A DNA stretch of 21,665 bases, taken from the NCBI GenBank assembly GCA_024227975.1, contig JAAETV010000356.1:1-21665 (forward strand). The letters run 5' to 3'. Each line of letters starts with the position of its first letter. The first letter of the stretch is position 1. Both the position numbers and the translations under genes were made by a program. Source of the DNA: Actinomycetes bacterium. Its GTDB lineage: Bacteria; Actinomycetota; Acidimicrobiia; Acidimicrobiales; SZUA-35. A model generated the notes under the pieces. That model did no database searches. It had not been told where the DNA came from and worked only from the letters and a program-made list of their open reading frames with translations. Below, in pieces: positions 1 through 7,850 of this stretch.

Positions 1-677
1 CGGGCCTCGCGGGCGTAGTTCCACATTGCCTCCTCGGTCCGCATGACCAGAGCGAGTCGAGCGAAGGCGTCGGTGGCCAATTGCATGGCTGGCGGCTCCT
101 GCAGCTCACCGTCAGGCTGGCCGTGTTCGTCGAGGGAGATACCAGGGGTTGGGTTCGAGGCCGTGATCTCGGACCGGTGCAACATGGCGGTGTTGACAGT
201 GGCCAGGTGACCACTGGCGTGGTACACGAAGATGGGGCGGGTCTCACTCACCTGGTCGAGGTGTTTGGCCAGCATCCGTTCCCCGTCGAAGTAGATGGGG
301 TCGAGACCCCAGGCCAGGAGAGGCTCGGCCGGATCGGTCATGGCTGACTCGGCCTCGGTCAGGCGCTCGATCACATCGTCGAAACCGGTACAGCCGGTCC
401 ACAGCTTGCCGTCGGCCCCCCGCCGATCGAAGTAGCCGACATAGGGCATGGTCCACATCCCGCCCGCCATCACATGGCTATGGGCCTCGATGAAACCGGG
501 GACCAGAACCTTGTCGGCCAGCTCATCGCTCAGGGTGTGCTCACCCCACGATTGGAGCTCCTCGACCGAGCCGACACCGAGGATCCGGTCGCCGCGGACG
601 GCGACCGCCTCCGCTTCGGGCTGGGCCGGGTTCATGGTGATGATGCGCTTGGCTCGGAACACTGTGGTATCGCTCAC
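1..677 (-). CDS. Amidohydrolase family 3 (YtcJ-like) metal-dependent hydrolase, partial (C-terminus beyond window)
   Basis: The first 225 codons are visible; the rest lies beyond base 1. The N-terminus shows the usual beta-strand segment of amidohydrolases (FRAKRIITMNP, then AVAVRGDRILGVGS), followed by PGFIEAHSHV at residues 60-69, where His66 and His68 form the HxH metal-binding pair. The Ala-His-Ser-His form and the following long insertion before a FDGERML stretch fit the YtcJ-like/amidohydrolase_3 group, whose substrates are mostly unknown N-acyl or cyclic amide compounds. I chose the GTG at 677 because a TAGGGT hexamer (690-685 on the minus strand) lies 7 nt before it, as in leaderless actinobacterial genes; in-frame TTG and GTG codons lie 6-9 nt further upstream. 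It is divergent from the FAD/Fe-S dehydrogenase. Family is fairly sure; substrate unknown. Confidence 0.85.
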   Translation of the reverse strand, partial: MSDTTVFRAKRIITMNPAQPEAEAVAVRGDRILGVGSVEELQSWGEHTLSDELADKVLVPGFIEAHSHVMAGGMWTMPYVGYFDRRGADGKLWTGCTGFDDVIERLTEAESAMTDPAEPLLAWGLDPIYFDGERMLAKHLDQVSETRPIFVYHASGHLATVNTAMLHRSEITASNPTPGISLDEHGQPDGELQEPPAMQLATDAFARLALVMRTEEAMWNYAREA

Positions 678-684
678 GCCCAAC

Positions 685-690
685 ACCCTA
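685..690 (-). promoter_or_regulatory. Putative -10 hexamer TAGGGT of leaderless amidohydrolase promoter
   Basis: TAGGGT fits TANNNT and is separated by 7 nt from the GTG at 677, so transcription could start on the start codon. No Shine-Dalgarno sequence is placed for that GTG. No convincing -35 was seen. Inferred from position only. Confidence 0.4.
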
Positions 691-758
691 GGACAAGGAT
701 CTGGGGCAACTGGTTGTCGTCGGGTGCAATGGTGGCCAGAAGCTGGAATCGTGTTCGG

Positions 759-3575
759 ATGTCCCCCCTGCCCGAGATCCTCGACGATGCTGTCACCCGG
801 ACTGTCTATGCAACCGACAACTCGATCTACCAGATCGAGCCGGCCGGGGTCGCCCTCCCATACAGCGGGGCCGAGATCGCCGCCCTGCTGGCCGACAACC
901 ACCGGTCGCCGAAGCCCCGTCCCATCGTGGCTCGAGGCGCCGGCACCGGAACCAACGGCCAGAGCCTGACCGATGGCCTCATCATCGACCTCAAACGCCG
1001 CCTCGACCGGATCATCTCCATCGAGCCCCAACCCGACCCTGATTCCGGCTGCGCTACGGCGGTGGTGGAGCCGGGTGTGGTCACGGCGAGGCTCAACGCC
1101 GAGCTCGCTCCCCATGGACTGTTCTGGGCACCACACGCATCGACCATCAACCGAGCCACCGTCGGCGGCATGATCGCCACTGATGCTGCCGGCAAGGGGT
1201 CGCTGGTGCATGGCCGCGCCCATCGTCACGTCCTGGCCCTCGACGTCATCCTCGACGACGGCACCCCATGGCGGGCTGAGCCCCTACCCCGGGTCGAGGC
1301 CGAAGAGAGGGCAACCAGCGACGACCGTATTGGTCGCCTGTGGCGCGACCTGCTGGCCATCCCCCTGACCGAGGGTGCCGACTATGGCCTGCCCGAACTG
1401 GCCCGTGGGTTCAGCGGCTATGGCATCGACCGGGTCCACCGGGACGGCCTGGTCGATCCAATCCCCCTCCTGTGCGGATCGGAGGGGACCCTGGCTGTGA
1501 TCGTGGCCGCCACCCTCCGCCTGACCCCCCTCCCGGCCAAGACAGTGTTGATGGTGGCCAGCTATGCCAGCTTCGCCGATGCTCTCGACGATGCCGTCGA
1601 CCTGGCCGTCACCAAACCGACCGCCATCGAGTCCTTCGACGAGACCACCCTGGAGCGGGGCCGCTCATCGGTGGCGTGGCCCGCCCTTGGCGCTGTCGTC
1701 GGTGAGCACACTGGCTCAGTCCTCCTCCTCGAATACAGCGGCGACCATGAGCCCGACCTGGCCCCCATCGTGGCCACCCTGGCCCGCACCGGTCGCAGCC
1801 GGGCCACCAAGGCCATCACTGATCCGGCCACCCGAGCCGCGGCGTGGAAGGTCAGGGCCGATGCCGTCGGATTGCTGGCCAAGGTGGCCTCGGGCGGACC
1901 CGAGCGCTCGGCCCGTCCCACCGCCTTCGTCGAAGACTGCGCGGTCCCCGTCCGTCAGATGCCGGCCTTCATCGCTGGCTTCAGGGCCGTGCTCGACGAG
2001 TTCGGTCTCGAGTACGGGATGTTCGGCCACGCCGATGTCGGCTGTGTCCACGTCCGGCCCGCCCTCGATCTCACCGACCCAACCCACGAGGTCTTGCTCA
2101 GGACCGTCACCGACCGGGTGGTCGAGCTGGTGGCCGACCATGGGGGCGTGTTGTGGGGTGAGCATGGACGGGGCCTTCGTGGCGACAGTGCGGCGGCCTT
2201 CCTCACCCCCGAGACGATCGAGCTGATGCGCCGGGTCAAGGCCGCGTTCGATCCCCAAGACCTCCTCAACCCCGGCAAGCTCTACCGGCCGGCGGGAGTC
2301 GACGAGGCGATCATCGCCGTCGATGGTGCCCCTCTACGAGGCCACCAGAACCGCAAGGTGGCCCTCAGTATCCGCCAGGAATATGCCGACGCCTTCGCCT
2401 GCAACGGCAACGGTCTGTGCCACCACTACGCCGAGGCCGAGGTCATGTGCCCTTCCTACAAGGCGACCAAGGACCCGGCCCTGTCACCAAACGGTCGGGC
2501 CGATCTGATCCGAGCCTGGCTGACGGGTACTCCCTCGACTGGGGAGGGCCTCGACGATGCTCTGGCTGAGAACCTCAACCAGTGCCTGTCCTGTTCAGCC
2601 TGTGCCGGTCATTGCCCGGTCGAGGTCGACATTCCCGAGTTGAAGTCCCGCTTCTTCGAGGAGTACTACCGCACTCGCCGTCGCCCCCTCAGCCATCGGC
2701 TCATGAGCCGATTCGAGACACTGGCCGCCCTCGGAGCAAGGGCCTCCTCCCGGCTGGTTCGCCTCGGTCTCCCCGCGGTTGAGCGGGCCCTTGGCTTGGT
2801 CGACCTCCCTGTCCCGGGGGCCAAGGCGGCCCTTGCCCCTGATATCAAAGCCTTCGACGCGGCCCGGTCGGCCGGTGCCGATCGGCCCGTTGACATCGTT
2901 CTCCTGCCCGACGTGTTCACCTCGACCTTCGAGCCGGCGACCCTGAGCAAGGCGGTCGGTGTGCTTCGGGCCCTCGGCTACTCGGTAGCGCGAGCCCCCT
3001 TCCTGGCCTCCGGGAAGTTCGATCATGTAAAGGGCAACCGGGTCGCCTTCAACCGAGCCGCCGTTGCCCAGCAGGACCTGGTCTCAGCCGTCATCGCCGC
3101 CGGTGCGGTCCCGGTCGTCATCGAGCCCGCCGTCGCCCTCCTCCACGACCACGAGTACCCGACCATCATCGACGGCTACCCCCAGGGCACGGTCAAGACC
3201 CTGGTCGAGATGATCGAGGAGCGAGCCGATCGGCTGATCCCGCTGGTCGAGACCCGCTCGGTGAACCTGCTCGGCCATTGCACCGAACGGGCCCTGGCTC
3301 CCGAGCGCCACGCCGGCTGGGCCCGGGTGCTGGAGGGGGCCGGCTACACCGTCACCACTCCAGAGATCGGCTGTTGCGGCATGGCCGGCGTGTTCGGTCA
3401 TGAGGGCCAGAACCAGGAGCTGTCGACCACGCTGTTCGACCTCAGTTGGCGCCAACACTTCACCGAGGAGGCGGCGGCCGCCGCCCCCATCGTCGTAGCC
3501 ACCGGCTATTCGTGCCGGTCTCAGGTGAAGCGCTTGGCCGGCCAGGTGGTGCCCCACCCCGTCCACCTCCTCTGA
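759..3575 (+). CDS. FAD-linked oxidase/4Fe-4S fusion, D-2-hydroxyacid dehydrogenase (YdiJ/GlcD-GlpC type)
   Basis: A 938-residue two-part flavoprotein. Residues about 35-260 are a PCMH-type FAD-binding domain with GAGTGTNGQS (60-69) and TVGGMIATDAAGKGS (134-148). An FAD-oxidase C-terminal domain follows, ending at LLNPGKLYRP. Next is a ferredoxin-like region with Cys548, Cys554 and Cys564 (CNGNGLC and MCPSY) and a classical CxxCxxCxxxCP cluster at Cys609/612/615/619. The C-terminal third is a CCG/GlpC-like domain with GHCTE (Cys841) and GCCGMAG (Cys872-873). This architecture matches E. coli YdiJ, which oxidises D-2-hydroxy acids such as 2-hydroxyglutarate and passes electrons to the respiratory chain. 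Length is close to YdiJ (about 1000). The start is uncertain: ATG 759, ATG 729 or TTG 714 (TGGGGCA 702-708 as weak ribosome site). A further upstream in-frame ATG at 474 would overlap the opposite gene and is unlikely. The exact hydroxyacid is unknown. Confidence 0.9.
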   Translation: MSPLPEILDDAVTRTVYATDNSIYQIEPAGVALPYSGAEIAALLADNHRSPKPRPIVARGAGTGTNGQSLTDGLIIDLKRRLDRIISIEPQPDPDSGCATAVVEPGVVTARLNAELAPHGLFWAPHASTINRATVGGMIATDAAGKGSLVHGRAHRHVLALDVILDDGTPWRAEPLPRVEAEERATSDDRIGRLWRDLLAIPLTEGADYGLPELARGFSGYGIDRVHRDGLVDPIPLLCGSEGTLAVIVAATLRLTPLPAKTVLMVASYASFADALDDAVDLAVTKPTAIESFDETTLERGRSSVAWPALGAVVGEHTGSVLLLEYSGDHEPDLAPIVATLARTGRSRATKAITDPATRAAAWKVRADAVGLLAKVASGGPERSARPTAFVEDCAVPVRQMPAFIAGFRAVLDEFGLEYGMFGHADVGCVHVRPALDLTDPTHEVLLRTVTDRVVELVADHGGVLWGEHGRGLRGDSAAAFLTPETIELMRRVKAAFDPQDLLNPGKLYRPAGVDEAIIAVDGAPLRGHQNRKVALSIRQEYADAFACNGNGLCHHYAEAEVMCPSYKATKDPALSPNGRADLIRAWLTGTPSTGEGLDDALAENLNQCLSCSACAGHCPVEVDIPELKSRFFEEYYRTRRRPLSHRLMSRFETLAALGARASSRLVRLGLPAVERALGLVDLPVPGAKAALAPDIKAFDAARSAGADRPVDIVLLPDVFTSTFEPATLSKAVGVLRALGYSVARAPFLASGKFDHVKGNRVAFNRAAVAQQDLVSAVIAAGAVPVVIEPAVALLHDHEYPTIIDGYPQGTVKTLVEMIEERADRLIPLVETRSVNLLGHCTERALAPERHAGWARVLEGAGYTVTTPEIGCCGMAGVFGHEGQNQELSTTLFDLSWRQHFTEEAAAAAPIVVATGYSCRSQVKRLAGQVVPHPVHLL

Positions 3576-3595
3576 GCCGAGATGAGGCTCAGGGG
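3569..3595. terminator. Bidirectional hairpin spanning two convergent stop codons
   Basis: CTGAGCC (3572-3578) pairs with GGCTCAG (3586-3592) around a 7-nt loop; a U-G wobble and two C-G pairs extend the stem to 3569/3595. The TGA of the dehydrogenase (3573-3575) lies in the left arm and the TCA complement of the SMP-30 stop (3589-3591) in the right arm. There is no T-tract, so a factor-independent terminator is only a possibility. Confidence 0.5.
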
Positions 3596-4515
3596 CAGAA
3601 GTTCAGGGCCAGGCCGGGGCAGTGCCACTCGTGGGCCTGCAGGGTGCCGAAGGCTGATGCCGTGATGTAGGCCGTGCGCCGTTCCGGACCCCCGAAGCAC
3701 ACATTGGTCACCATGGGATCGCCCGGAACCGGCAGCACGGCTCTCAACGATCCGTCGGGGGCGAAGGCGGTCACGGCCCCAGTGCCGAGGGTGGCAACGC
3801 AGACATTGCCCTCACTGTCGACGGCCAGCGAGTCGACCCGGCCATCGCCGGGCACGGTCCCCAGCAGCATTGACGGGGCACCCGCCGATGAGGACAGCTG
3901 CGGACCCTCGCTCGCCACTACCCCCGGTGACTCCAGGTCCCAGTAGCGGACCCGTCCTGTCATGGTTTCGGCGTAGTAGAGGCGGAGCTCGTCGGGGGAG
4001 AGGCCGATCCCGTTTGGGGTGATGAGGGGATGGGCGACGGTTCTGATCGAGGAGCCGTCGGGGAGGGCATAGTAGATCCCACCCCGATCGAAGTCGTTGG
4101 CCCGGCCCTTGCCAAGATCAGTGAAGTAGAAGCCCCCGTGGTGGTCGAAGACGATGTCGTTTGGGCCTCGCAGGCCCATCCCGTCGCACTCGGTGTAGAG
4201 GACGCTGACCTCACCCGAGCCGAGGTCGACCCGCTGGATCGAACCACCGGTGTAGTCGTCGGGCTGGAGTCCGGGCAGCAGCATCCCATCGACCTGGCGC
4301 CAGCTGAAGCCACCGTTGTTGCATACATAGACGGCGCCGTCTGGCCCCAGGGCCGCCCCGTTCGGCCCGCCCCCACAGTCAGCAACCACATCGACGGTCC
4401 CGTCGGTCCCAACCCGAGTCAGGGTGCCTCGCTCGATCTCCACCAGCAGGATCGAGCCGTCACTCATGGCGATCGGACCCTCGGGGAAACGCAATCCCTC
4501 GGCCAACACTCTCAT
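3589..4515 (-). CDS. SMP-30/gluconolactonase/LRE-like lactonase
   Basis: A 308-residue six-bladed propeller protein of the SMP-30/gluconolactonase family, close to the family's usual length of about 300. Visible hallmarks are RFPEGP with Glu12 (the first metal ligand), GLRGPNDIVFD with Asn119, TPNGIGLSPD with Asn168, and RVDSLAVDSEGN with Asp228, the expected catalytic acid. Repeated GPDG/SPDE turns mark the blades. Family members hydrolyse sugar lactones or other cyclic esters in the cytoplasm with a divalent metal; no signal peptide is present. It overlaps the upstream CoA-transferase stop by 4 bp (ATGA) and has its own AGAGGA ribosome site about 7 nt before the ATG, so the two are co-translated. 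The pairing suggests lactone opening feeding acid activation, but the substrate is unknown. Confidence 0.88.
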   Translation of the reverse strand: MRVLAEGLRFPEGPIAMSDGSILLVEIERGTLTRVGTDGTVDVVADCGGGPNGAALGPDGAVYVCNNGGFSWRQVDGMLLPGLQPDDYTGGSIQRVDLGSGEVSVLYTECDGMGLRGPNDIVFDHHGGFYFTDLGKGRANDFDRGGIYYALPDGSSIRTVAHPLITPNGIGLSPDELRLYYAETMTGRVRYWDLESPGVVASEGPQLSSSAGAPSMLLGTVPGDGRVDSLAVDSEGNVCVATLGTGAVTAFAPDGSLRAVLPVPGDPMVTNVCFGGPERRTAYITASAFGTLQAHEWHCPGLALNFCP

Positions 4516-5792
4516 CGTTGTTCCTCTCTCCAGGCTCTAGCCACGATGCCGTCGGCAACGAGACGTTCGATCACTTCCTCGTCATAGCCGAGTTGGCTCA
4601 GCACTTCGTCGGTGTTGGCCCCGAAGACCGGGGTGTCGGTCGCTGCGGCGTAGCCTGCGACCGAGAACGCCAGCGGCGGGGCGGGCATCGTCGTGGGGCC
4701 GAGGCGGGGATGATCGAAACGTTGGAGCACTCCGGCTTCCTCCAGTTGGGGATCGGCCAGAGCCTCTTCCAGGAATTGGACCTTGGCTGCCGGTACTCCA
4801 GCCTCTCGCAGTTCGGCCACCAGGGGCTCGGCCTTGCGGTCGGCCAGCGTGGCCGCCACCAGATCGGTCGTCTCAGCTACCGTCATCTGGTCGAAGCGGT
4901 TTGCCTCGACCAGGCGGTCCGGGTCGAGACCGGCCACCGTCAGCAAGCGGGGCCCGTTTGCCGCTACTGCCCCGACCGCCACTTCACCGTCGGCCACCAG
5001 GTAGCAGTTGTAGAAGAAGGGCGGGGTACCGATCATCGTCTCCCTCCACTCGGCCGCCTCTCCGATGGCCCACGGCCCCTCGACGGCTGCCATCTTGGCT
5101 ACCAGCTCGTCGTGCCAGCTATCGATCCGGTCGAAACGGCTGGCTCGCCGGTGTTGGGCCGTCAGACAACTGGCCAGGAGGGAGGTCGACACCCGCTGAC
5201 CGTGTCCCGTCAGGTCCCGATAGCGCAGGGCGGCGGCAATGCCGAAAGCGAGCAGCGAACCGGCGGTGTAGTCGGCGATCATCACATCGGAGGGCATACC
5301 CCGCCCTTCTTCTCGCCGCCCGAGGGAGCGCATCAGACCAGAAGCGGCCTGGGCCACGATGTCGACGCAGGCCTCCTCGGCCAGGGGCCCGGTGTCGCCG
5401 AAACCCCGGACCTCGGCCACGATCAGTTCGGGGCGCTCGCTCTGGAGGGTGCCCCAGCCGAGGCCGAGCGAGTCGGCCAGGGCTGGCCGCAAGTTGGTGA
5501 TCAACACATCGGCATCGTCGACGAGCTGGCGGACGATGGCCTGACCCTCGACCGAAGACAGCACACAGGGCAGGGATCGCTTGCCCCGTGCTTTGATCAC
5601 GAACTGACGGCCGTCACCGGGTGGACCGAGGGGGCTGTTGTGTCTCGTTGGCCCACCATCGATGGGCTCGATCGAGATGACGTCAGCTCCACCGTGGGCC
5701 AAGAGCTCAGCAGCATAGGGGGCCGCGATGTACTGGCCGATCTCGACGATCTTCACCCCGTCGAACAACGGTGGTGACTGTTCTGGCTCCAT
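4512..5792 (-). CDS. Class III CoA-transferase (CaiB/BaiF/Frc family)
   Basis: A 426-residue member of family III CoA-transferases, which move CoA between carboxylic acids through an aspartyl intermediate. The N-terminus LFDGVKIVEIGQYIAAPYAA and GADVISIEP, the NLRP turn at 100-103 and the GLGWGTLQ region are typical. By comparison with formyl-CoA transferase Asp169, the nucleophile should be Asp174 in IADYTAG. The C-terminus holds the usual GANTDEVLSQLGYDEEVI stretch. An upstream in-frame start at 5894 exists, but I prefer the ATG at 5792: homologues begin here and TACGGT (5804-5799, minus strand) sits 6 nt before it as a leaderless -10. It is the first gene of an operon with the SMP-30 protein and is divergent from the crotonase-like gene, which fits activation and processing of one acid substrate. 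Confidence 0.9.
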   Translation of the reverse strand: MEPEQSPPLFDGVKIVEIGQYIAAPYAAELLAHGGADVISIEPIDGGPTRHNSPLGPPGDGRQFVIKARGKRSLPCVLSSVEGQAIVRQLVDDADVLITNLRPALADSLGLGWGTLQSERPELIVAEVRGFGDTGPLAEEACVDIVAQAASGLMRSLGRREEGRGMPSDVMIADYTAGSLLAFGIAAALRYRDLTGHGQRVSTSLLASCLTAQHRRASRFDRIDSWHDELVAKMAAVEGPWAIGEAAEWRETMIGTPPFFYNCYLVADGEVAVGAVAANGPRLLTVAGLDPDRLVEANRFDQMTVAETTDLVAATLADRKAEPLVAELREAGVPAAKVQFLEEALADPQLEEAGVLQRFDHPRLGPTTMPAPPLAFSVAGYAAATDTPVFGANTDEVLSQLGYDEEVIERLVADGIVARAWREEQR

Positions 5793-5931
5793 GACCGCAC
5801 CGTAGTAGCTCGACCGATCCGGCCTCGAAGCGGCCATGGCGTAGTTCCCAGTCGTAGACGGTGTCTGTCTCTTCGCCCCAACGCCGCAGCACAACTAGGG
5901 TCGAGAACAAGACAAGCCAAAGGGGTTGGCC
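5793..5931. promoter_or_regulatory. Divergent intergenic region between CoA-transferase and crotonase
   Basis: These 139 bp should carry both divergent promoters. On the minus strand TACGGT (5804-5799) is followed by 6 nt and the ATG at 5792, a leaderless arrangement. On the plus strand AAAGGGG (5919-5925) is a good ribosome binding site 6 nt before the ATG at 5932. A distant inverted repeat, CTCGACC (5809-5815) and GGTCGAG (5899-5905), brackets most of the gap and may be chance. Confidence 0.45.
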
Positions 5932-6717
5932 ATGCTGAGCCAGGACAACTACAAGACGATGCTGATCGACAAGCGAGAGTCGGGGGTGGCAGTAGTAACC
6001 CTGAACCGGCCTGAACGGCTCAACGCCGTCAACGGCCAGATGCACCACGAACTGAGCACCTTCGCTCGGGACGCCGATAGTGACAACGATGTGAAGGTTG
6101 TGGTCCTGGCCGGAGAGGGCCGGGCCTTCTGCGCCGGGGGTGATTTCAGTGGCGACCGTGAAGGTGGCCCGTCCATGACGGCCGAAGAGGCCCGCCAGAT
6201 CGTCGATCACATCCTGGAGATGCGTAAGCCGATCGTGTCAGCCGTTCAGGGCTACGCCATGGGCCTGGGGTCCACGATCTCGCTGCTGTGTGATGTGGTC
6301 GTCGCCGGTCAGTCGACCGTGTTCGCCGACACCCACGTGAAGCTCGGCATCGGGGCCGGTGACGGGGGTGGGGTAATCTGGCCCCTCCTGATGGGAGTGA
6401 ACCGGGCCAAGTGGCACCTGATGACAGGGGACCGGGTGACGGGCCAAGACCTGATGGACTCTGGCCTCGTCAACTTCCTGGTCGATGACGAGGAGATCTT
6501 GGACAAGGCCATCAGCTGTGCCGAACAGCTGGCCGCAGGCCCGTTGAAGGCGATCATGGCGTCGAAGGTGCCGGTCAACAACTACATCCGCTTCGTCTCC
6601 AGCATGGTCCTGCCCCTGTCGCTGAGCATGGAGTTCGCCACCATGAGCTCCGATGACGCCAAGGAAGCGGGCAAAGCGTTCCAGGAGAAGCGGGAGCCCA
6701 AGTTCACGGGCCATTGA
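5932..6717 (+). CDS. Enoyl-CoA hydratase/isomerase family (crotonase fold), atypical active site
   Basis: A 261-residue crotonase-fold protein of normal length. TLNRPERLNAVN (23-34) and the oxyanion-hole segments AFCAGGDF (65-72) and GYAMGLGSTI (107-116) are clear, so it should bind an acyl-CoA and stabilise an enolate. Against rat mitochondrial enoyl-CoA hydratase, the two catalytic glutamates (Glu144, Glu164) are replaced by Thr115 and His135. An Asp (Asp144 in GIGAGDGGG) stands where the classical GAGGT loop has Ala. Water addition by the standard mechanism is therefore unlikely; isomerase, hydrolase, lyase or ring-cleaving chemistry is possible. The ATG at 5932 is chosen because AAAGGGG lies 6 nt upstream; a TTG at 5926 overlaps that region. 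It is divergent from the CoA-transferase, suggesting a shared CoA-ester pathway. Confidence 0.88.
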   Translation: MLSQDNYKTMLIDKRESGVAVVTLNRPERLNAVNGQMHHELSTFARDADSDNDVKVVVLAGEGRAFCAGGDFSGDREGGPSMTAEEARQIVDHILEMRKPIVSAVQGYAMGLGSTISLLCDVVVAGQSTVFADTHVKLGIGAGDGGGVIWPLLMGVNRAKWHLMTGDRVTGQDLMDSGLVNFLVDDEEILDKAISCAEQLAAGPLKAIMASKVPVNNYIRFVSSMVLPLSLSMEFATMSSDDAKEAGKAFQEKREPKFTGH

Positions 6718-6839
6718 TACCGGCAGCCTAGGCTCCCGGCCCCACAATCTCAGCGGCAGATCGTCGATGAATGGATTCCATCGAGGTTGTCTGAGCAACT
6801 ATGCTGCGGCAACTAGTTTGTCGCGGGGGACTCGATCAT
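6718..6839. promoter_or_regulatory. 122-bp gap with three small inverted repeats upstream of peptide ABC operon
   Basis: Right after the crotonase stop is the 10-bp palindrome AGCCTAGGCT (6725-6734). Next is a 6-bp stem TCGATG/CATCGA (6764-6769, 6779-6784) with a 9-nt loop, then GTTG/CAAC (6786-6789, 6796-6799). GCAACTA is repeated directly at 6795-6801 and 6809-6815. The first could end transcription of the crotonase gene and the others may belong to a 5' leader, but no clear promoter or known riboswitch was recognised. Confidence 0.35.
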
Positions 6840-7850
6840 ATGGAAGACGCCGTACTGAAGGTGTCGAACTTGAAGACCAAGTTCGACACCAGGCAGGGGA
6901 CCGTCGAAGCGGTCAGCGACGTGAGCTTCGACATCAAACCAGAGGAAACCGTGGCCCTGGTTGGAGAGTCCGGCTCGGGCAAGAGCGTCACCGCGCTGTC
7001 GATCATGCATCTCCTCGAATCGACGGGATCGATCGCTGGTGGCGAGATCATGTTCGACGGGCGCGATATCACCCATCGGCCGGAGAGGGAGATGCGGGCT
7101 ATCCGGGGAGCCGAGATCTCGATGATCTTCCAGGATCCCGCCACCTGCCTCGATCCTGTGTTCACGGTCGAGAACCAGCTGCGGGAGGTCATGGAGATTC
7201 ACGGCACCGACACTGGGACGGCCAGGGCCCGGGCCCTCGAGCTACTGGAACTGGTCGGTATGCCCGATCCCAAGAAGCGTCTTCGCTCGTACCAGCACCA
7301 GCTGTCCGGGGGACAGCGTCAGCGGGTCATGATCGCCCTGGCCCTGGCTCTGAGACCCAAGCTCGTAATCGCCGATGAGCCGACGACCGCCCTCGACGTT
7401 ACGGTCCAAGCCCAGATCCTCGACCTGCTCCGCACCCTCCAGAATGAGACCGGGGCTGCCATCTTGTTCGTGACCCATGACCTCGGGGTTGTGGCCGAGA
7501 TGGCCGACCGGGTCGTCGTCATGTACGGGGGGCAGGTGGTCGAACAGGGCACGGTTCGAGACGTGATCAATGATCCCCGTCACCCCTACACCCAGGCTCT
7601 GCTCAACTCAATGCCGGGCAAGGTGGCGGCTCTGGGTGAGAGGTTGGAGGCGATCGAGGGCACTGTCCCGTCACTGTTCGACATGCCTACCGGCTGTCGA
7701 TTCGGACCCCGCTGCTCCCGGGCCTGGGACCGTTGCCATGCCGAGGAACCACCCCTCTACCAGGTGACTCCGGTTCGCTCCAGCCGCTGTTGGGTGGCTG
7801 ATCCTGAGGCCGAAACACCCAGCGGCCAGGCCCCCGGAGCCGTGTCGTGA
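6840..7850 (+). CDS. Peptide/nickel-type ABC transporter ATPase 1 (OppD/DppD-like)
   Basis: A 336-residue ATPase of the oligopeptide/dipeptide importer group. Walker A GESGSGKS is at 42-49, the Q-loop Gln98 in FQDP, the signature LSGGQ at 155-159, Walker B LVIADE at 175-180 and the switch His213 in VTHD. The C-terminal Opp/Dpp extension has [11 protein letters not shown] and four cysteines (286, 292, 299, 317) spaced C-x5-C-x6-C-x17-C. It energises import on the inner face of the membrane and pairs with the next ATPase. I start at the ATG 6840, preceded 9 nt by GGGGGA; an in-frame ATG at 6801 would add 13 residues not expected in the family. Its stop overlaps the next GTG by 4 bp. The transported substrate cannot be read from the ATPase. 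Confidence 0.93.
   Translation: MEDAVLKVSNLKTKFDTRQGTVEAVSDVSFDIKPEETVALVGESGSGKSVTALSIMHLLESTGSIAGGEIMFDGRDITHRPEREMRAIRGAEISMIFQDPATCLDPVFTVENQLREVMEIHGTDTGTARARALELLELVGMPDPKKRLRSYQHQLSGGQRQRVMIALALALRPKLVIADEPTTALDVTVQAQILDLLRTLQNETGAAILFVTHDLGVVAEMADRVVVMYGGQVVEQGTVRDVINDPRHPYTQALLNSMPGKVAALGERLEAIEGTVPSLFDMPTGCRFGPRCSRAWDRCHAEEPPLYQVTPVRSSRCWVADPEAETPSGQAPGAVS

Noticed and set aside
474..758. Upstream extension of the FAD/Fe-S dehydrogenase to the ATG at 474
   Set aside because: It would overlap about 200 bp of the divergent amidohydrolase, and the extra residues match nothing in the family.
1564..2226. 220-codon open frame inside the FAD/Fe-S dehydrogenase
   Set aside because: Ser/Pro/Arg-rich translation typical of an out-of-frame reading of a GC-rich gene.
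4518..5777. 419-codon open frame on the plus strand opposite the CoA-transferase
   Set aside because: It is antisense to a clear class III CoA-transferase, shows no recognisable domain, and long antisense frames are expected in GC-rich DNA.
5809..5905. CTCGACC/GGTCGAG inverted repeat as an operator pair
   Set aside because: Seven bases separated by over 80 bp in GC-rich DNA is easily chance, so it is only mentioned in the gap description.
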